Shown here one piece after another: positions 17,153 through 25,771 of a stretch of DNA of 64,000 bases. A model generated the notes under the pieces. It was given only the letters and a program-made list of their open reading frames with translations. It was not told the DNA's origin and did no database searches. Both the position numbers and the translations under genes were made by a program. The stretch is taken from contig NZ_JAKGAR010000001.1 of the NCBI RefSeq assembly GCF_021532625.1, positions 1,054,001 through 1,118,000 of the forward strand, in the 5' to 3' direction. The first letter of the stretch is position 1, and every line of letters starts with the position of its first letter. The DNA comes from Octadecabacter algicola. Lineage in GTDB: Bacteria > Pseudomonadota > Alphaproteobacteria > Rhodobacterales > Rhodobacteraceae.

Positions 17153-17653
17153 ATGCTGCGCTTCCTAATCGCCGGTCTTTTATTGGCAGCACCGAATGTC
17201 GCGCTCACCCAAGAAGGCGACCCGATCACGAATTTTGCGACCGACGATACCGCAATGAGTGAAGCACAAGAGGTCGCCCGTGAGTCCCTGCCCCTTTTTC
17301 TGGTGAATGGAACGGACTCAGATGGTTACGGCCTCGAGGGGTCTGCGGTGAAGGTCGCCTTTGACTTAGGAGGCAATGATGCAGAGGTGATTTGGGTCGC
17401 ACCGTTTTTGTGGGATGGCGATCAGCTCATGATGGGGCTTTTGGCCAACCAGCCAAACTTCTTAGGCAACCTCAACGCGGGAGATCGAGTGGACTTTGAC
17501 ATCTCGATGGTGCGCGACTGGTCGCTCCCAGCGCCGAACGGGCAGATCTACGGCAATTTTACGACGCGTGTAATGTTGCCACATCTTGATGCTGCAACAG
17601 CTGCCGAATTGAATGCAGCGCTGACAAAAAATCCCGTCCCCACGGATTGGTAG
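17153..17653 (+). CDS. Secreted DUF2314-family protein
   Basis: A 166-residue protein with a signal peptide (MLRFLIAGLLLAAPNVALTQ) and a DUF2314 (YegJ-like) domain. The family pattern is visible: an EAQEVARESLPLFL helix, then VKVAFDL, VIWVAPFLWDGDQ, LLANQPNFLGNLNAGDRVDF and MVRDWS. The function of DUF2314 is unknown. The start ATG at 17153 has AAAGG 7 bases ahead. It stands alone, 63 bases after the VOC gene. Confidence 0.75.
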   Translation: MLRFLIAGLLLAAPNVALTQEGDPITNFATDDTAMSEAQEVARESLPLFLVNGTDSDGYGLEGSAVKVAFDLGGNDAEVIWVAPFLWDGDQLMMGLLANQPNFLGNLNAGDRVDFDISMVRDWSLPAPNGQIYGNFTTRVMLPHLDAATAAELNAALTKNPVPTDW

Positions 17654-18117
17654 CGATCGACCGTCGCCGAAAAGGGGGCCAAGAATCTGACTTGCCGCCA
17701 TCTTCGGTGTGGAATTTTTTAACTTCCGTGGCGGCAGGTGAAAACAACAAGTCACATTCCGCCGACCGCCCCCAAAAAGGTGGAGCTAATCCGCCTATTC
17801 TTGTTCGTCCAAAGTGCACATTTTTTGACCAGATGCCTGGCAAAAACCCGCCTACACGCGAGGTTCCCTAACGGCGATGTATCCACATAACCCAATGTAA
17901 ATAATTCATTTTAATACAATCTCGCCCAAAAATTTGAACAGCCAAACAGCCCCCTTCAGACATCCATCACGCTCTCGAAAAATCACAACGCGTTCACAAA
18001 AATGGGAATGTTATGGAACGGTTTCTTTTCCCCCTCGTTTCTCTCTCAGGTGGCTCATAGGTCTCCTACTCAGCGCACCTCTCCCGTGCGCAACAAAGCA
18101 TTGAAGGAACGAAAACA
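17654..18117. other. Gene-free region before the DUF481 gene
   Basis: These 464 bases contain no credible gene. Near the left end, TGCCGCCA (17693-17700) and TGGCGGCA (17729-17736) form an 8 bp inverted repeat around a T-rich loop. It is not followed by a T-run on the plus strand, so it is not a clear terminator. The AT-rich stretch 17889-17935 and the bases up to GAAGGAA (18104-18110) should hold the promoter and ribosome-binding site of the DUF481 gene. The long leader suggests regulation, but no known motif was recognised. Confidence 0.45.
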
Positions 18118-18930
18118 ATGAAAAATACGACCCTCTTCTTCGCGGGCACAGCACTGTCCATTCTTGCGACTGGCGCGACAGCCCAAACATTCGGCGACAG
18201 CGCCGTTGATACACGCAACGAACAGCTGGCCGAGAACATCGCAGATGACTTTGACCGCGATGTCAGCACGTTCGGCAACACAGGCCGCGCATTGGGCTTT
18301 GAAGGCTCCATGTCCTTGCAAGGGTCTGCTACGTCCGGCAACACAGACAGCTCCTCCATCGGCATCGGCGCTGACTTCGGCTATTACGATGGCACAAACG
18401 GCTACACCGCTCAGCTGAGCTACCTATTCTCCGAAAATGAAGGCACAACAGACGAAGACAGCCTGCTGTACGATCTGGAATACACACGTGACCTCGGCAC
18501 GTCCTACTACGGCTTTGCAACATTGCAAGGTAGCGTCGAAAGCATTCCTTTCGACACATCCGACAACTTCCTCGGCTTCGGTGTCGGTTACCGCATCTAC
18601 GACACAGATCAGACATACTGGGCCGTTCAAGGTGGTGTTGGTTACCGCGTTGCTGACCTGACTTCTGCTGATGATCTGGACGAAGGCGCGATCACAATCG
18701 GGTCCGCGTATTCCAATCAGCTGAACGAAACGCTGGCATTGACGATGGATACAGACATCATCTCATCTGACAGCGACACTGTGGTCTACAACGACTTGGG
18801 CTTGAACGTCGCGATGACTGAAGTTCTCGCGCTGCGTACATCCTTGGTAACAGAATATCACACAGAGCCAGACGCTGGCCTTGCTAGCACTGACAACACA
18901 TACGGCGTTTCCCTCGTTTACAACTTCTAA
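18118..18930 (+). CDS. DUF481-type outer-membrane beta-barrel protein
   Basis: A 270-residue protein with a Sec signal peptide (FFAGTALSILATGATAQT, cleaved near residue 23) and a DUF481 (YdiY-like) domain of alternating beta strands such as GFEGSMSLQGSATSGNTDSS, GYTAQLSYLF and VGYRIYDTDQTYWAVQGGVG. It ends SLVYNF, the terminal-Phe signature recognised by the BAM machinery. The acidic composition fits a surface barrel in a marine bacterium. Its role (porin-like, salt-induced) is not known. A strong ribosome-binding site and its own terminator suggest high expression. Confidence 0.85.
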   Translation: MKNTTLFFAGTALSILATGATAQTFGDSAVDTRNEQLAENIADDFDRDVSTFGNTGRALGFEGSMSLQGSATSGNTDSSSIGIGADFGYYDGTNGYTAQLSYLFSENEGTTDEDSLLYDLEYTRDLGTSYYGFATLQGSVESIPFDTSDNFLGFGVGYRIYDTDQTYWAVQGGVGYRVADLTSADDLDEGAITIGSAYSNQLNETLALTMDTDIISSDSDTVVYNDLGLNVAMTEVLALRTSLVTEYHTEPDAGLASTDNTYGVSLVYNF

Positions 18931-18953
18931 ACTAGGCAACACGTGTTTGCAGG

Positions 18954-18986
18954 AAGAGGCGGTTGCATCAAGCAGCCGCCTCTTTC
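18954..18986 (+). terminator. Rho-independent terminator of the DUF481 gene
   Basis: AAGAGGCGG (18954-18962) and CCGCCTCTT (18976-18984) pair perfectly, extended inward by GTTGC/GCAGC, and the stem is followed by a short T-run. It lies 23 bases after the stop codon. Confidence 0.8.
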
Positions 18987-19020
18987 ATGTTTGGGGCACC
19001 CCTATTGATCGGAGATCTCC

Positions 19021-19398
19021 ATGATTACTGGCTTATATGCCGCACTCGTCGCCATCGTTTTCATCGCTCTTAGTGCTCGGGTTATCTTGTTCCGTCGCGC
19101 TCATCAGATTGGCCTTGGGGACCATGGGAACAAAAGCCTGATGAAACGCATGCGTGCGCAGGCCAATTGTGCGGAATATGCGCCCTTTGGGTTACTTCTG
19201 ATGGCACTGGTCGAACTTCAAAACGGCTATGCGCTCCTTTTGCACCTTATCGGCGTGACACTTTTGGCGGGCCGGATGGTACATGGGTACGGTTTTTCGA
19301 CCTCCCCGCCCATCATGGTGATGCGTCAAACAGGAATGATGCTGACGCTGACGTCTTATCTCCTGAGTATTTTGGCTCTGATCTTTCTTGTTTTCTGA
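19021..19398 (+). CDS. MAPEG-family membrane protein
   Basis: A 125-residue protein with four predicted membrane helices in the MAPEG (glutathione-linked eicosanoid metabolism) arrangement. The family motif appears as RMRAQANCAEYAPFGLLLMA (about 42-61; R-x-x-x-N-x-x-E-x-x-P). R(M)VHGYG in the third segment is also typical. Bacterial members include microsomal glutathione-transferase-like proteins; the substrate is unknown. A GGAGATCTCC palindrome sits just ahead of the ATG and supplies the ribosome-binding site. Confidence 0.88.
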   Translation: MITGLYAALVAIVFIALSARVILFRRAHQIGLGDHGNKSLMKRMRAQANCAEYAPFGLLLMALVELQNGYALLLHLIGVTLLAGRMVHGYGFSTSPPIMVMRQTGMMLTLTSYLLSILALIFLVF

Positions 19399-19447
19399 GG
19401 TTTTTCCAAGCTTTTACAAAAAGGTTCAAGAATTGCGTTTTTTCCTC

Positions 19448-19476
19448 TTGCGGGGTCCCGCATGACTTTGTAAATG
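19448..19476 (+). promoter_or_regulatory. Predicted promoter of tRNA-Gly
   Basis: TTGCGG (19448-19453) and TAAATG (19471-19476) are 17 bases apart and end 17 bases before the tRNA. This fits a housekeeping-sigma promoter with an abbreviated -10. Confidence 0.45.
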
Positions 19477-19493
19477 CTGCCTCACGAAACGGT

Positions 19494-19568
19494 GCGGGCG
19501 TAGCTCAGGGGTAGAGCATAACCTTGCCAAGGTTAGGGTCGGGCGTTCGAATCGCCTCGCCCGCTCCA
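19494..19568 (+). tRNA. tRNA-Gly(GCC)
   Basis: The complete cloverleaf can be drawn. Acceptor GCGGGCG pairs with CGCCCGC (19558-19564), the D-arm is GCTC/GAGC, the anticodon stem TAACC/GGTTA and the T-arm GGGCG/CGCCT with TTCGAAT. The anticodon GCC is at 19526-19528. Discriminator T is followed by an encoded CCA (19566-19568). Confidence 0.97.
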
Positions 19569-19600
19569 TTTCGATCCAGTTTACCCAGCTGGAAGTGCAA

Positions 19601-19624
19601 AGGCCGCCCTCGGGTGGCCTTTTT
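19601..19624 (+). terminator. Terminator after tRNA-Gly
   Basis: AGGCCGCCC (19601-19609) pairs with GGGTGGCCT (19612-19620, one G-U pair), followed by TTTTT. It separates the tRNA from the convergent acetyltransferase gene. Confidence 0.75.
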
Positions 19625-19656
19625 GCTTTGGTGCCTCTGAACCCTTCAGATTTTGA

Positions 19657-20250
19657 TTATTCAGGGATGATCGGCAATTGCGGTGCGCTGTCTTTTGGCA
19701 AAGCACCCACGAGCCTTGGGTCATCCGCAATTTCGATTTCGCGCTTAAAGGCTTTGAAACCGCTTCGGACGTAGAACGGCAGTGCTTGCGGGCTGTCCAA
19801 CGTACAAGTGTGAACGTGCAGCCGCGTGATCGGCGCGGCCCATGCCTTGCTCAGGGCCTGCTCCATCAACCAGCGCCCTGCCCCCGTTCCGACCATGTCC
19901 GCTGTTAGTCCGAAATAACCGATCTCGCATTCACCAGTGATCCGAAAGTCCAACTCAAGCATCCCAACATCGCGGCCATCAACATTCGCAGAATAGATTT
20001 GGTTTGCCGGATCATTCAGAATCGCTACCAATTCATCGTCACTCATCCCAAGCCGCGAAAACCACAGCCAGTCCTGTCCGCCGACACGTGTGTACAGATC
20101 GCGATACCAATCAAGGTCAGGTGTGTCGTGGGCGATCAATGTCGCGCCCCCGAAGTGGGTCGGCCGTTCGGCGGGCTTTTCAAACATCTGTAAATGCGTA
20201 ACCACTGCGGCGACTTTGCCTTGCGGCACATCTAAAAATTCAGATTTCAT
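19657..20250 (-). CDS. GNAT-family N-acetyltransferase
   Basis: A 197-residue acetyltransferase. Motif A appears as GLTADMVGTGAGRWLMEQAL (about 123-142; G-x-G-A), preceded by the strand ECEIGYF. The C-terminal motif LHVHTCTLDSPQALPFYVRSG gives the asparagine/tyrosine-type motif B. The first 70 residues form an additional N-terminal segment with many acidic and aromatic residues (DLDWYRDLYTRVGGQDWLWF), seen in 'GNAT-like' proteins of Rhodobacteraceae. The substrate is unknown. It is a single gene, convergent with tRNA-Gly. Confidence 0.85.
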   Translation of the reverse strand: MKSEFLDVPQGKVAAVVTHLQMFEKPAERPTHFGGATLIAHDTPDLDWYRDLYTRVGGQDWLWFSRLGMSDDELVAILNDPANQIYSANVDGRDVGMLELDFRITGECEIGYFGLTADMVGTGAGRWLMEQALSKAWAAPITRLHVHTCTLDSPQALPFYVRSGFKAFKREIEIADDPRLVGALPKDSAPQLPIIPE

Positions 20251-20350
20251 TGCGGTGCGTCCTTATTCTGCTCAAACCATTACCCGCCAATAACCAAACT
20301 CCTGCCCCATTCCCGTCACACCGAAACGATTTGTTCAGTGACAGGAAACA

Positions 20351-21061
20351 ATGAACCGAGCAGGACACGACATGCCTATTGCGACGTTGCACGTATCAGA
20401 CGCCAAACCAGACGCGACATTCAACCCCGATCAAGGGCCTGACATCCAAGAGGTGCGCAAAAAGCTGGATGAGTATCGCCAACGCCCAAGAATTGGGTTC
20501 GAAGCGATCCGTGACAACACGGATGTCTGTGCCGACCCACAGATCGCGGCCGTCTTTGTGGAATGCTGCATCGCTGCTGAACGCCCTGATGTTGCAGAAA
20601 TTGCTTTACCGCTGGCTGACGACCCGCAAGGATGCTTGGCGGCCACGTTGCACATGCTGAATGACAAACCGGCACAGGCCTTGGCCGCGCTCAAGGGGCG
20701 CCCTCTAGATGCCCGTCATCGTTCGCGCATGTATGGGCTAAGGATTCGTGCACATAGCGCAACAGACAACCATATGGGGGCTGTTCAGGCCGCTCATGAA
20801 TGGTCCAAGGACGCACCGAATTCACCTGCGCCGATGCGGGTTATGGCCAAAACGCTGGCCCAAGCCGGAGATGCACGTGCCGAAGCGTGGTTCAAACGCG
20901 CGATCAAGGTATCAGGAGGGCGTCCTGCGCTTATTATGGACCTCGCCGAGTTCTTGATGGAGCACGGCAAGACAGAAGCAGCCAAAGATCACCTCAGCAC
21001 AATCACGAATGCGACCAAACAAGAAAACCGCCGTAAAACCCGCCTGTTGCAAGCCATCTGA
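20351..21061 (+). CDS. TPR-like helical repeat protein, unknown role
   Basis: I do not recognise the family by name. The 236-residue protein has no signal peptide or membrane helix. It is built of short helix pairs with TPR-like spacing: AERPDVAEIALPLADDPQG, DKPAQALAALKGRPLDARHR and AQAGDARAEAWFKRAIKVSG, then HGKTEAAKDHLSTI. It may be a cytoplasmic scaffold. The start is uncertain between 20351 (MNRAGHDMPI) and 20372 (MPIATLH). It precedes hisB by 61 bases in the same direction and may share transcription. Confidence 0.55.
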   Translation: MNRAGHDMPIATLHVSDAKPDATFNPDQGPDIQEVRKKLDEYRQRPRIGFEAIRDNTDVCADPQIAAVFVECCIAAERPDVAEIALPLADDPQGCLAATLHMLNDKPAQALAALKGRPLDARHRSRMYGLRIRAHSATDNHMGAVQAAHEWSKDAPNSPAPMRVMAKTLAQAGDARAEAWFKRAIKVSGGRPALIMDLAEFLMEHGKTEAAKDHLSTITNATKQENRRKTRLLQAI

Positions 21062-21122
21062 TGGCGGTTGCCCGACGGGTCAAACGCGGCCTATAAGGGC
21101 GCAAACCTAAGGGACTGAAATT

Positions 21123-21710
21123 ATGCGCAAGGCAACAATCAGCCGGAAGACCGCCGAAACAGATATTTCTGTGGAACTAAACCTCGATGGAACTGGGGTC
21201 TATGACAACCAAACGGGCGTTGGTTTCTTTGATCACATGCTGGATCAGCTGTCCCGTCACAGCCTAATTGACATGACAGTGCGCGCCACGGGCGATTTGC
21301 ACATCGATGACCACCACACGGTCGAGGATGTGGGCATTGCGATTGGCCAAGCTTTGGTCGAAGCTTTGGGTGATAAGCGTGGCATCAACCGGTATGGTGA
21401 TTGCCACCTGGCAATGGACGACGCACAGATCCGCTGCGCGCTTGATCTCTCCGCACGCCCCTATTTGATCTGTAACTTGGATATTCCTACCGCCAAGATC
21501 GGCACGTTTGACACCGAGTTGGTACGCGAGTTCTTTCAAGCGCTCGCCACACACGGCGGCATCACGTTACACATCGACCGTTTGCACGGCTTTAACAGCC
21601 ACCACATCGTAGAAGCTGCGTTTAAATCCGTGGCGCGTGCGTTGCGGGTTGCGGTAGAATTCGATCCGCGTAAATCGGATGCGATCCCGTCTACTAAAGG
21701 CGCGCTGTAA
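21123..21710 (+). CDS. hisB: Imidazoleglycerol-phosphate dehydratase
   Basis: Sixth step of histidine biosynthesis, imidazoleglycerol phosphate to imidazoleacetol phosphate, a Mn-dependent dehydration. The 195-residue monofunctional enzyme shows the duplicated metal-binding motifs: [12 protein letters not shown] (about 37-48), [10 protein letters not shown] (about 62-71), [10 protein letters not shown] and [14 protein letters not shown] (about 157-170). No phosphatase domain is fused, as in other alphaproteobacteria. It starts the hisB-hisH pair; the hisH ATG follows 4 bases after its stop. Confidence 0.97.
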   Translation: MRKATISRKTAETDISVELNLDGTGVYDNQTGVGFFDHMLDQLSRHSLIDMTVRATGDLHIDDHHTVEDVGIAIGQALVEALGDKRGINRYGDCHLAMDDAQIRCALDLSARPYLICNLDIPTAKIGTFDTELVREFFQALATHGGITLHIDRLHGFNSHHIVEAAFKSVARALRVAVEFDPRKSDAIPSTKGAL

Positions 21711-21714
21711 CCCC

Positions 21715-22353
21715 ATGACAACGGTTCTGATCGACTACGACAGCGGCAATCTTCATTCCGCCCAAAAAGCGTTTGAACGCATGGCGCAGGAAACCGACGC
21801 GGGCGACGTGGTTGTCACCGGCGACCCTGATGTGGTGCGTCGCGCGTCCCGTATCGTCTTACCCGGTGATGGCGCGTTCCCCCATTGTCAGGACGAATTG
21901 CACGGGATTTCGGGTCTGGCCGAAGCCATCGTAGAAGCGGTCGAGCGCCGCGCCGTGCCTTTCCTTGGCATTTGTGTTGGCATGCAGATGATGGCCAAAC
22001 GCGGTTTTGAGTATGAAGAAACACCCGGGTTTGGTTGGATTGACGCCGAGATCCGAAAGATCACACCAAGTGATCCAACCTTCCCCGTGCCACACATGGG
22101 TTGGAATGATCTTGTAATCGACATACCGCACCCGGTTTTGGACGGAATTGCGACGGGCGATCACGCCTATTTCGTTCACTCATGGGCTATGCAAATGGGC
22201 GACCCAACGCAACGTTTGGCCCATTGTGATTACGCTGGCGACATCACTGCGATCGTTGGTCATGACAACATCATCGGGATGCAATTCCACCCTGAAAAAA
22301 GCCAAGACGCTGGCTTGCGGATGATTGCAAACTTCCTGAAATGGGCACCATAG
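21715..22353 (+). CDS. hisH: Imidazole glycerol phosphate synthase, glutaminase subunit HisH
   Basis: Class I glutamine amidotransferase that feeds ammonia to HisF. It has 212 residues from the ATG at 21715. The oxyanion and nucleophile segment GICVGMQMM (Cys at about 86) and the His-Glu pair in QFHPEKSQ (about 189-196) complete the catalytic triad. The N-terminus VLIDYDSGNLHSAQKAF is typical. Its partner HisF lies 4 kb downstream, beyond hisA and an inserted block. A terminator follows directly. Confidence 0.96.
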   Translation: MTTVLIDYDSGNLHSAQKAFERMAQETDAGDVVVTGDPDVVRRASRIVLPGDGAFPHCQDELHGISGLAEAIVEAVERRAVPFLGICVGMQMMAKRGFEYEETPGFGWIDAEIRKITPSDPTFPVPHMGWNDLVIDIPHPVLDGIATGDHAYFVHSWAMQMGDPTQRLAHCDYAGDITAIVGHDNIIGMQFHPEKSQDAGLRMIANFLKWAP

Positions 22354-22354
22354 A

Positions 22355-22388
22355 AAAGCCGCGCTCGGATCGCTCCAAACGCGGCTTT
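22355..22388 (+). terminator. Terminator after hisBH
   Basis: AAAGCCGCG (22355-22363) and CGCGGCTTT (22380-22388) form a perfect 9 bp stem immediately after the hisH stop codon. The T-run is short, so termination may be partial. Confidence 0.7.
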
Positions 22389-22433
22389 CGTAATTATTAT
22401 CAAATCACTGCAGATTGACCTTAATGTGATGCC

Positions 22434-22820
22434 TTAGTTGCGTGTCCACGTGCCGCCATCTCGACAGATACCCAGAACACAACCAGATACGGACAAGGTG
22501 TTACCGTTCAACTGCAAGCGCGAGTTGTAGGTCTTGTCACGATCAGGCGACCAAACCTGACCACGGTATTCGCCACCGCCGCTTGGTGTCGTATCAAAGA
22601 TGATCTGACGGCCAATATTTGCGGATTGCATTGCGGCACCGTTGCCGTCGAATGCCTGTGTCAGCGTGCCGCAAAGCGCCGCGCCACACGGTGCCACGTT
22701 TACGATGCCAGAGTTGCCATTGTCGTCCGCAGGTGTGCGCCAGTTGCCTTCCAGCGGATCAGCAAACGCTGCGCCAGCGAAACCCAGCGTCGCCGCTAAT
22801 GTAAGTGCGATAGTCTTCAT
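22434..22820 (-). CDS. Secreted DUF2147-family protein
   Basis: A 128-residue protein on the opposite strand inside the histidine cluster. Signal peptide MKTIALTLAATLGFAGAAFA is followed by the DUF2147 pattern: LEGNWRTPADDNGNSGIVNV, a Cys pair (PCGAALCG) and the C-terminal GCVLGICRDGGTWTR. The ATG at 22820 is chosen because of a very strong ribosome-binding site (GGGAGGAGA) 9 bases upstream; longer in-frame starts would bury the signal peptide. DUF2147 is a lipocalin-like periplasmic family of unknown function. That ribosome-binding site is perfectly complementary to the CTCCTCCC loops of the cuckoo RNAs in this window. Confidence 0.85.
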   Translation of the reverse strand: MKTIALTLAATLGFAGAAFADPLEGNWRTPADDNGNSGIVNVAPCGAALCGTLTQAFDGNGAAMQSANIGRQIIFDTTPSGGGEYRGQVWSPDRDKTYNSRLQLNGNTLSVSGCVLGICRDGGTWTRN

Positions 22821-22980
22821 ATTGATATCTCCTCCCTGAGATTGGACGCAGTTTGCAGGGCTTGGGCGATTCAGATCAAGGATAACGTAGGGTCGCAACA
22901 GGTCTGTGCTTAAGCGCACCGTGCGTTGCATCCCCTGCTCACCCGTGCATAAAGCGGCCAAACACGTGAAAGGCACTGCT

Positions 22981-23697
22981 ATGATCCTCTACCCTGCTAT
23001 CGACCTCAAAGACGGACAAGCCGTGCGACTGGTGCATGGGGACATGGACCAAACCACAGTGTTCAACGACGACCCTGCTGCGCAGGCGCTTGAGTTCGTT
23101 GAGGCCGGTTGTGAATGGCTACATTTGGTTGACTTGAACGGTGCCTTTGCAGGCGAACCTGTAAACGCCGCACCGGTTGAAGCCATCTTGAAGGCCTGTA
23201 AGGTGCCCGCACAACTTGGTGGCGGCATTCGTGACATGAAGACCATCGAGCGCTGGATTGATCGCGGTCTACAGCGCGTGATCCTTGGCACTGTGGCAGT
23301 GGAAAATCCTGACCTCGTGCGCGAAGCCGCTAAAGAATTCCCCGGTCACGTGGCTGTTGGCCTTGATGCGCGCAACGGGTTTGTCGCGACCAAAGGCTGG
23401 GCCGAAGAGACTGATGTGCAGGTCACGGACCTTGCCAAGTCGTTCGAAGACGCGGGCATTTCGGCGATCATCTACACTGATATCTTGCGTGATGGCGCCA
23501 TGAAGGGCCCCAATATCGCCGCCACCGAAGCCTTGGCCCGCGCCGTCGATATTCCAGTCATTGCGTCTGGTGGCGTGTCGTCCATGGCTGATCTTGAGGC
23601 GCTCAAAGCGACTGGCGTGATTTCGGGTGCGATTTCTGGTCGTGCCTTGTATGATGGTGCCATTGATCTAAAGCAGGCGCTCAAAACCCTCGCTTAG
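22981..23697 (+). CDS. hisA: Phosphoribosyl-AICAR isomerase HisA
   Basis: HisA isomerises ProFAR to PRFAR by an Amadori rearrangement. The 238-residue TIM barrel shows [20 protein letters not shown] with catalytic Asp8, the first-half phosphate motif [12 protein letters not shown] and the second-half catalytic Asp in [14 protein letters not shown] (about 166-179). [12 protein letters not shown] closes the phosphate site. The ATG at 22981 follows AAAGG. It is separated from hisH by the opposing DUF2147 gene, so it needs its own promoter in 22821-22980. Confidence 0.95.
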   Translation: MILYPAIDLKDGQAVRLVHGDMDQTTVFNDDPAAQALEFVEAGCEWLHLVDLNGAFAGEPVNAAPVEAILKACKVPAQLGGGIRDMKTIERWIDRGLQRVILGTVAVENPDLVREAAKEFPGHVAVGLDARNGFVATKGWAEETDVQVTDLAKSFEDAGISAIIYTDILRDGAMKGPNIAATEALARAVDIPVIASGGVSSMADLEALKATGVISGAISGRALYDGAIDLKQALKTLA

Positions 23698-23813
23698 CAA
23701 CGCTTAATATCGCATTCCTGACATATAATCTTCCAAATTCACCTTAAATTGGTCGATCCGCTTCCATAATATCCGACTAAGAAACATTAGGATATTCTGG
23801 TAACGGTGTCAGC

Positions 23814-25175
23814 ATGGCAATAGGTGAAGCAGGTTCGATCACGACGAATTCTCCAACGGAGAATGCGCCGATTATGGTCACCTTTGATCAGGCGCTGACT
23901 GATCCCGTCATCGTCATGACCGGCACCAACAATGGCGGTAACGCCTATACGTTTCGAATTACAGACATCCAAACAGACGCGAACGGAGACGCCACAGGTT
24001 TCACATTCATCGTAGAAGAGTGGGAATATCTCGACGGGCCACATACTGCGGTAGAGACGTTTAACTTCCTCGCTATCGAAGAAGGGGTTCATACCCTGCC
24101 AGATGGTCGGGTCATCGAAGCCGGCATAACCTCAGCTACCTCAGGAAATTCGACTGTCGATCTACAGGGTACGTACACAGATGCACCTGTCGTGATGACA
24201 TCAGTGATGTCCGAGAACGACACCACGACAGTGGACAGTGACGCGTGGAACATCACGAACAGCGATTTCACTGTTTCCTTGCAAGAGGAAGAAGCCGAAG
24301 CAGATGACCACGGCGCAGAAACCGTCGGTTACATCGCCGTAGAGGGTGGCATCGGTGCCATCGTCCAAAGTGGGGTCGATGAAAGCACCGACACCGTCGG
24401 GCTGGGCGGCACTTTCAGTACCCCGATTTCTGTTGCCGACACCCAAACCATGAATGGCGGTGACCCTGGCGCCATCATGATTGACGGTGGAGACGGGTCA
24501 ACAAATATTGGTCTCTTTTTTCAGGAAGAACAGTCCGCCAATACAGAAGTGAACCACATCAATGAGGACGTGGGCGTCATTACGTTTGATGACGGTGTGA
24601 TCCTTTGTTTCGCTGAAAACACGCTGATTGATACGCCATTTGGCCAGCGATCAATCACTGATCTTGAACAGGGTGACCTGATCTTGACCGCAGATGCTGG
24701 CCCGCAACCCATCCAGATTATTGCCGACACAATGTTGCACAACCCCGCAATCGATCATCGCCCGATTACAATTCGCGCCGGATCCATTTCGGATGGGGTG
24801 CCTGCTGTAGACCTTACGGTTTCTCCACAACACCGCATTCTGGTGAACTCTTGGAAAGCGCAAATGCTGTTTGGCGAAGAAGAAGTTCTTGTCCCAGCCA
24901 AAGCATTGGTCAACGACAGCACCATCCTGCGTGCCAATACCGCGCAAGACGTGCGCTATATTCATCTGGGGCTGAAGGCGCACCATTTGATTACCTCCAA
25001 CGGCCTTGTCACAGAAACGCTGCACGCAGGCGACGTCAGTAAATCAGGCATAAGCGCACAGGCCCGCCGCGAGATATTCGACGTCTTTCCAGACCTAAAA
25101 ACGGCACCACAGGCTTGGGGACCGCCAGCACGACCGTCCTTGTCGGTCAAGGAAGGCCGCCTTTTGGTGGCTTAG
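23814..25175 (+). CDS. Hint-domain protein with H-type-lectin-like N-terminal region
   Basis: A 453-residue protein. The N-terminal half (1 to about 255) is beta-rich, highly acidic and Thr/Asp-rich, with a VEEWEYLDGPHTAVETFNFL segment and a related VGYIAVEGGIG segment that resemble H-type lectin strands. A Hint_2 domain (about 262-410) follows: CFAENTLIDTPFGQRSITDL, with nucleophilic Cys264, and the block B VDLTVSPQHRILVN. No signal peptide is visible, as is usual for type I-secreted proteins. Hint domains self-process through a thioester at the Cys. Whether cleavage occurs here is unknown. Such proteins are frequent in Rhodobacteraceae. The gene splits hisA from hisF. Confidence 0.82.
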   Translation: MAIGEAGSITTNSPTENAPIMVTFDQALTDPVIVMTGTNNGGNAYTFRITDIQTDANGDATGFTFIVEEWEYLDGPHTAVETFNFLAIEEGVHTLPDGRVIEAGITSATSGNSTVDLQGTYTDAPVVMTSVMSENDTTTVDSDAWNITNSDFTVSLQEEEAEADDHGAETVGYIAVEGGIGAIVQSGVDESTDTVGLGGTFSTPISVADTQTMNGGDPGAIMIDGGDGSTNIGLFFQEEQSANTEVNHINEDVGVITFDDGVILCFAENTLIDTPFGQRSITDLEQGDLILTADAGPQPIQIIADTMLHNPAIDHRPITIRAGSISDGVPAVDLTVSPQHRILVNSWKAQMLFGEEEVLVPAKALVNDSTILRANTAQDVRYIHLGLKAHHLITSNGLVTETLHAGDVSKSGISAQARREIFDVFPDLKTAPQAWGPPARPSLSVKEGRLLVA

Positions 25176-25618
25176 CCGCCTGTGGCCTGATTGGTCAAAC
25201 CATTCAACGCTCCATTGATCCGTTCAATAAATGGGGCGTCTGGGGCCACATCCAAACCTTCAAACAATGAGCCTGCATCCTCAAATCGGATCGTGGTTAC
25301 ACCACTATTGTCGTAGATCAGCACATGTAGCGGCAGGACCAGTCCCGCGCGTAAATCTTGCTGCATGACGGGGGTGCCAATCATAGGATTGCCGAAAATC
25401 AACAACTGCGCATCGGGCAGTTCCTGCTCAATAGACACTGCGCCTTGTGCGTGATCGACGCGTGCAAAAACAGTTGCGCCTGCATTCGTCACAGCATTTT
25501 CCAAGGCGTCCATCGCGTCTTCCACGTTCAAAGTACTCGTCTTTTCTACGGTTTCCGCCATCAAAGGCTGAACTGCCAATCCAAGAACTGCGGCGGTCGT
25601 AAGAACATAATTTTTCAT
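25172..25618 (-). CDS. Periplasmic DUF302-family protein
   Basis: A 148-residue protein with a signal peptide (MKNYVLTTAAVLGLAVQPLMA) and a DUF302 domain. The domain shows the pattern TLNVEDAMDALENAVTNAG, FARVDHAQGA, LIFGNPMIGTPVMQQDLR, LVLPLHVLIYDN and a C-terminal INGALNGLT. DUF302 has an alpha/beta fold of unknown function, sometimes linked to redox or heavy-metal stress. It is convergent with the Hint gene (4-base tail overlap). AGAAGGAGA precedes the ATG. Confidence 0.85.
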   Translation of the reverse strand: MKNYVLTTAAVLGLAVQPLMAETVEKTSTLNVEDAMDALENAVTNAGATVFARVDHAQGAVSIEQELPDAQLLIFGNPMIGTPVMQQDLRAGLVLPLHVLIYDNSGVTTIRFEDAGSLFEGLDVAPDAPFIERINGALNGLTNQATGG

Positions 25619-25771
25619 GTGTGATCTCCTTCTGGAGACAGACTAGAAGCAAGCCATGTGCGGCAACACTCACGGTTGCGTGAGAGCACGAAAGCCGCGG
25701 CGTTTTGGACGATTGCCCACCGCTCTGAACGCGGCAACACTCCAGTTGAGTTACCTTCTAGGACAAAGCTG

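Noticed and set aside
17647-17871. A 74-codon plus-strand frame after the DUF2314 gene
   Set aside because: It begins inside the preceding gene, crosses the inverted repeat and has no ribosome-binding site or family resemblance.
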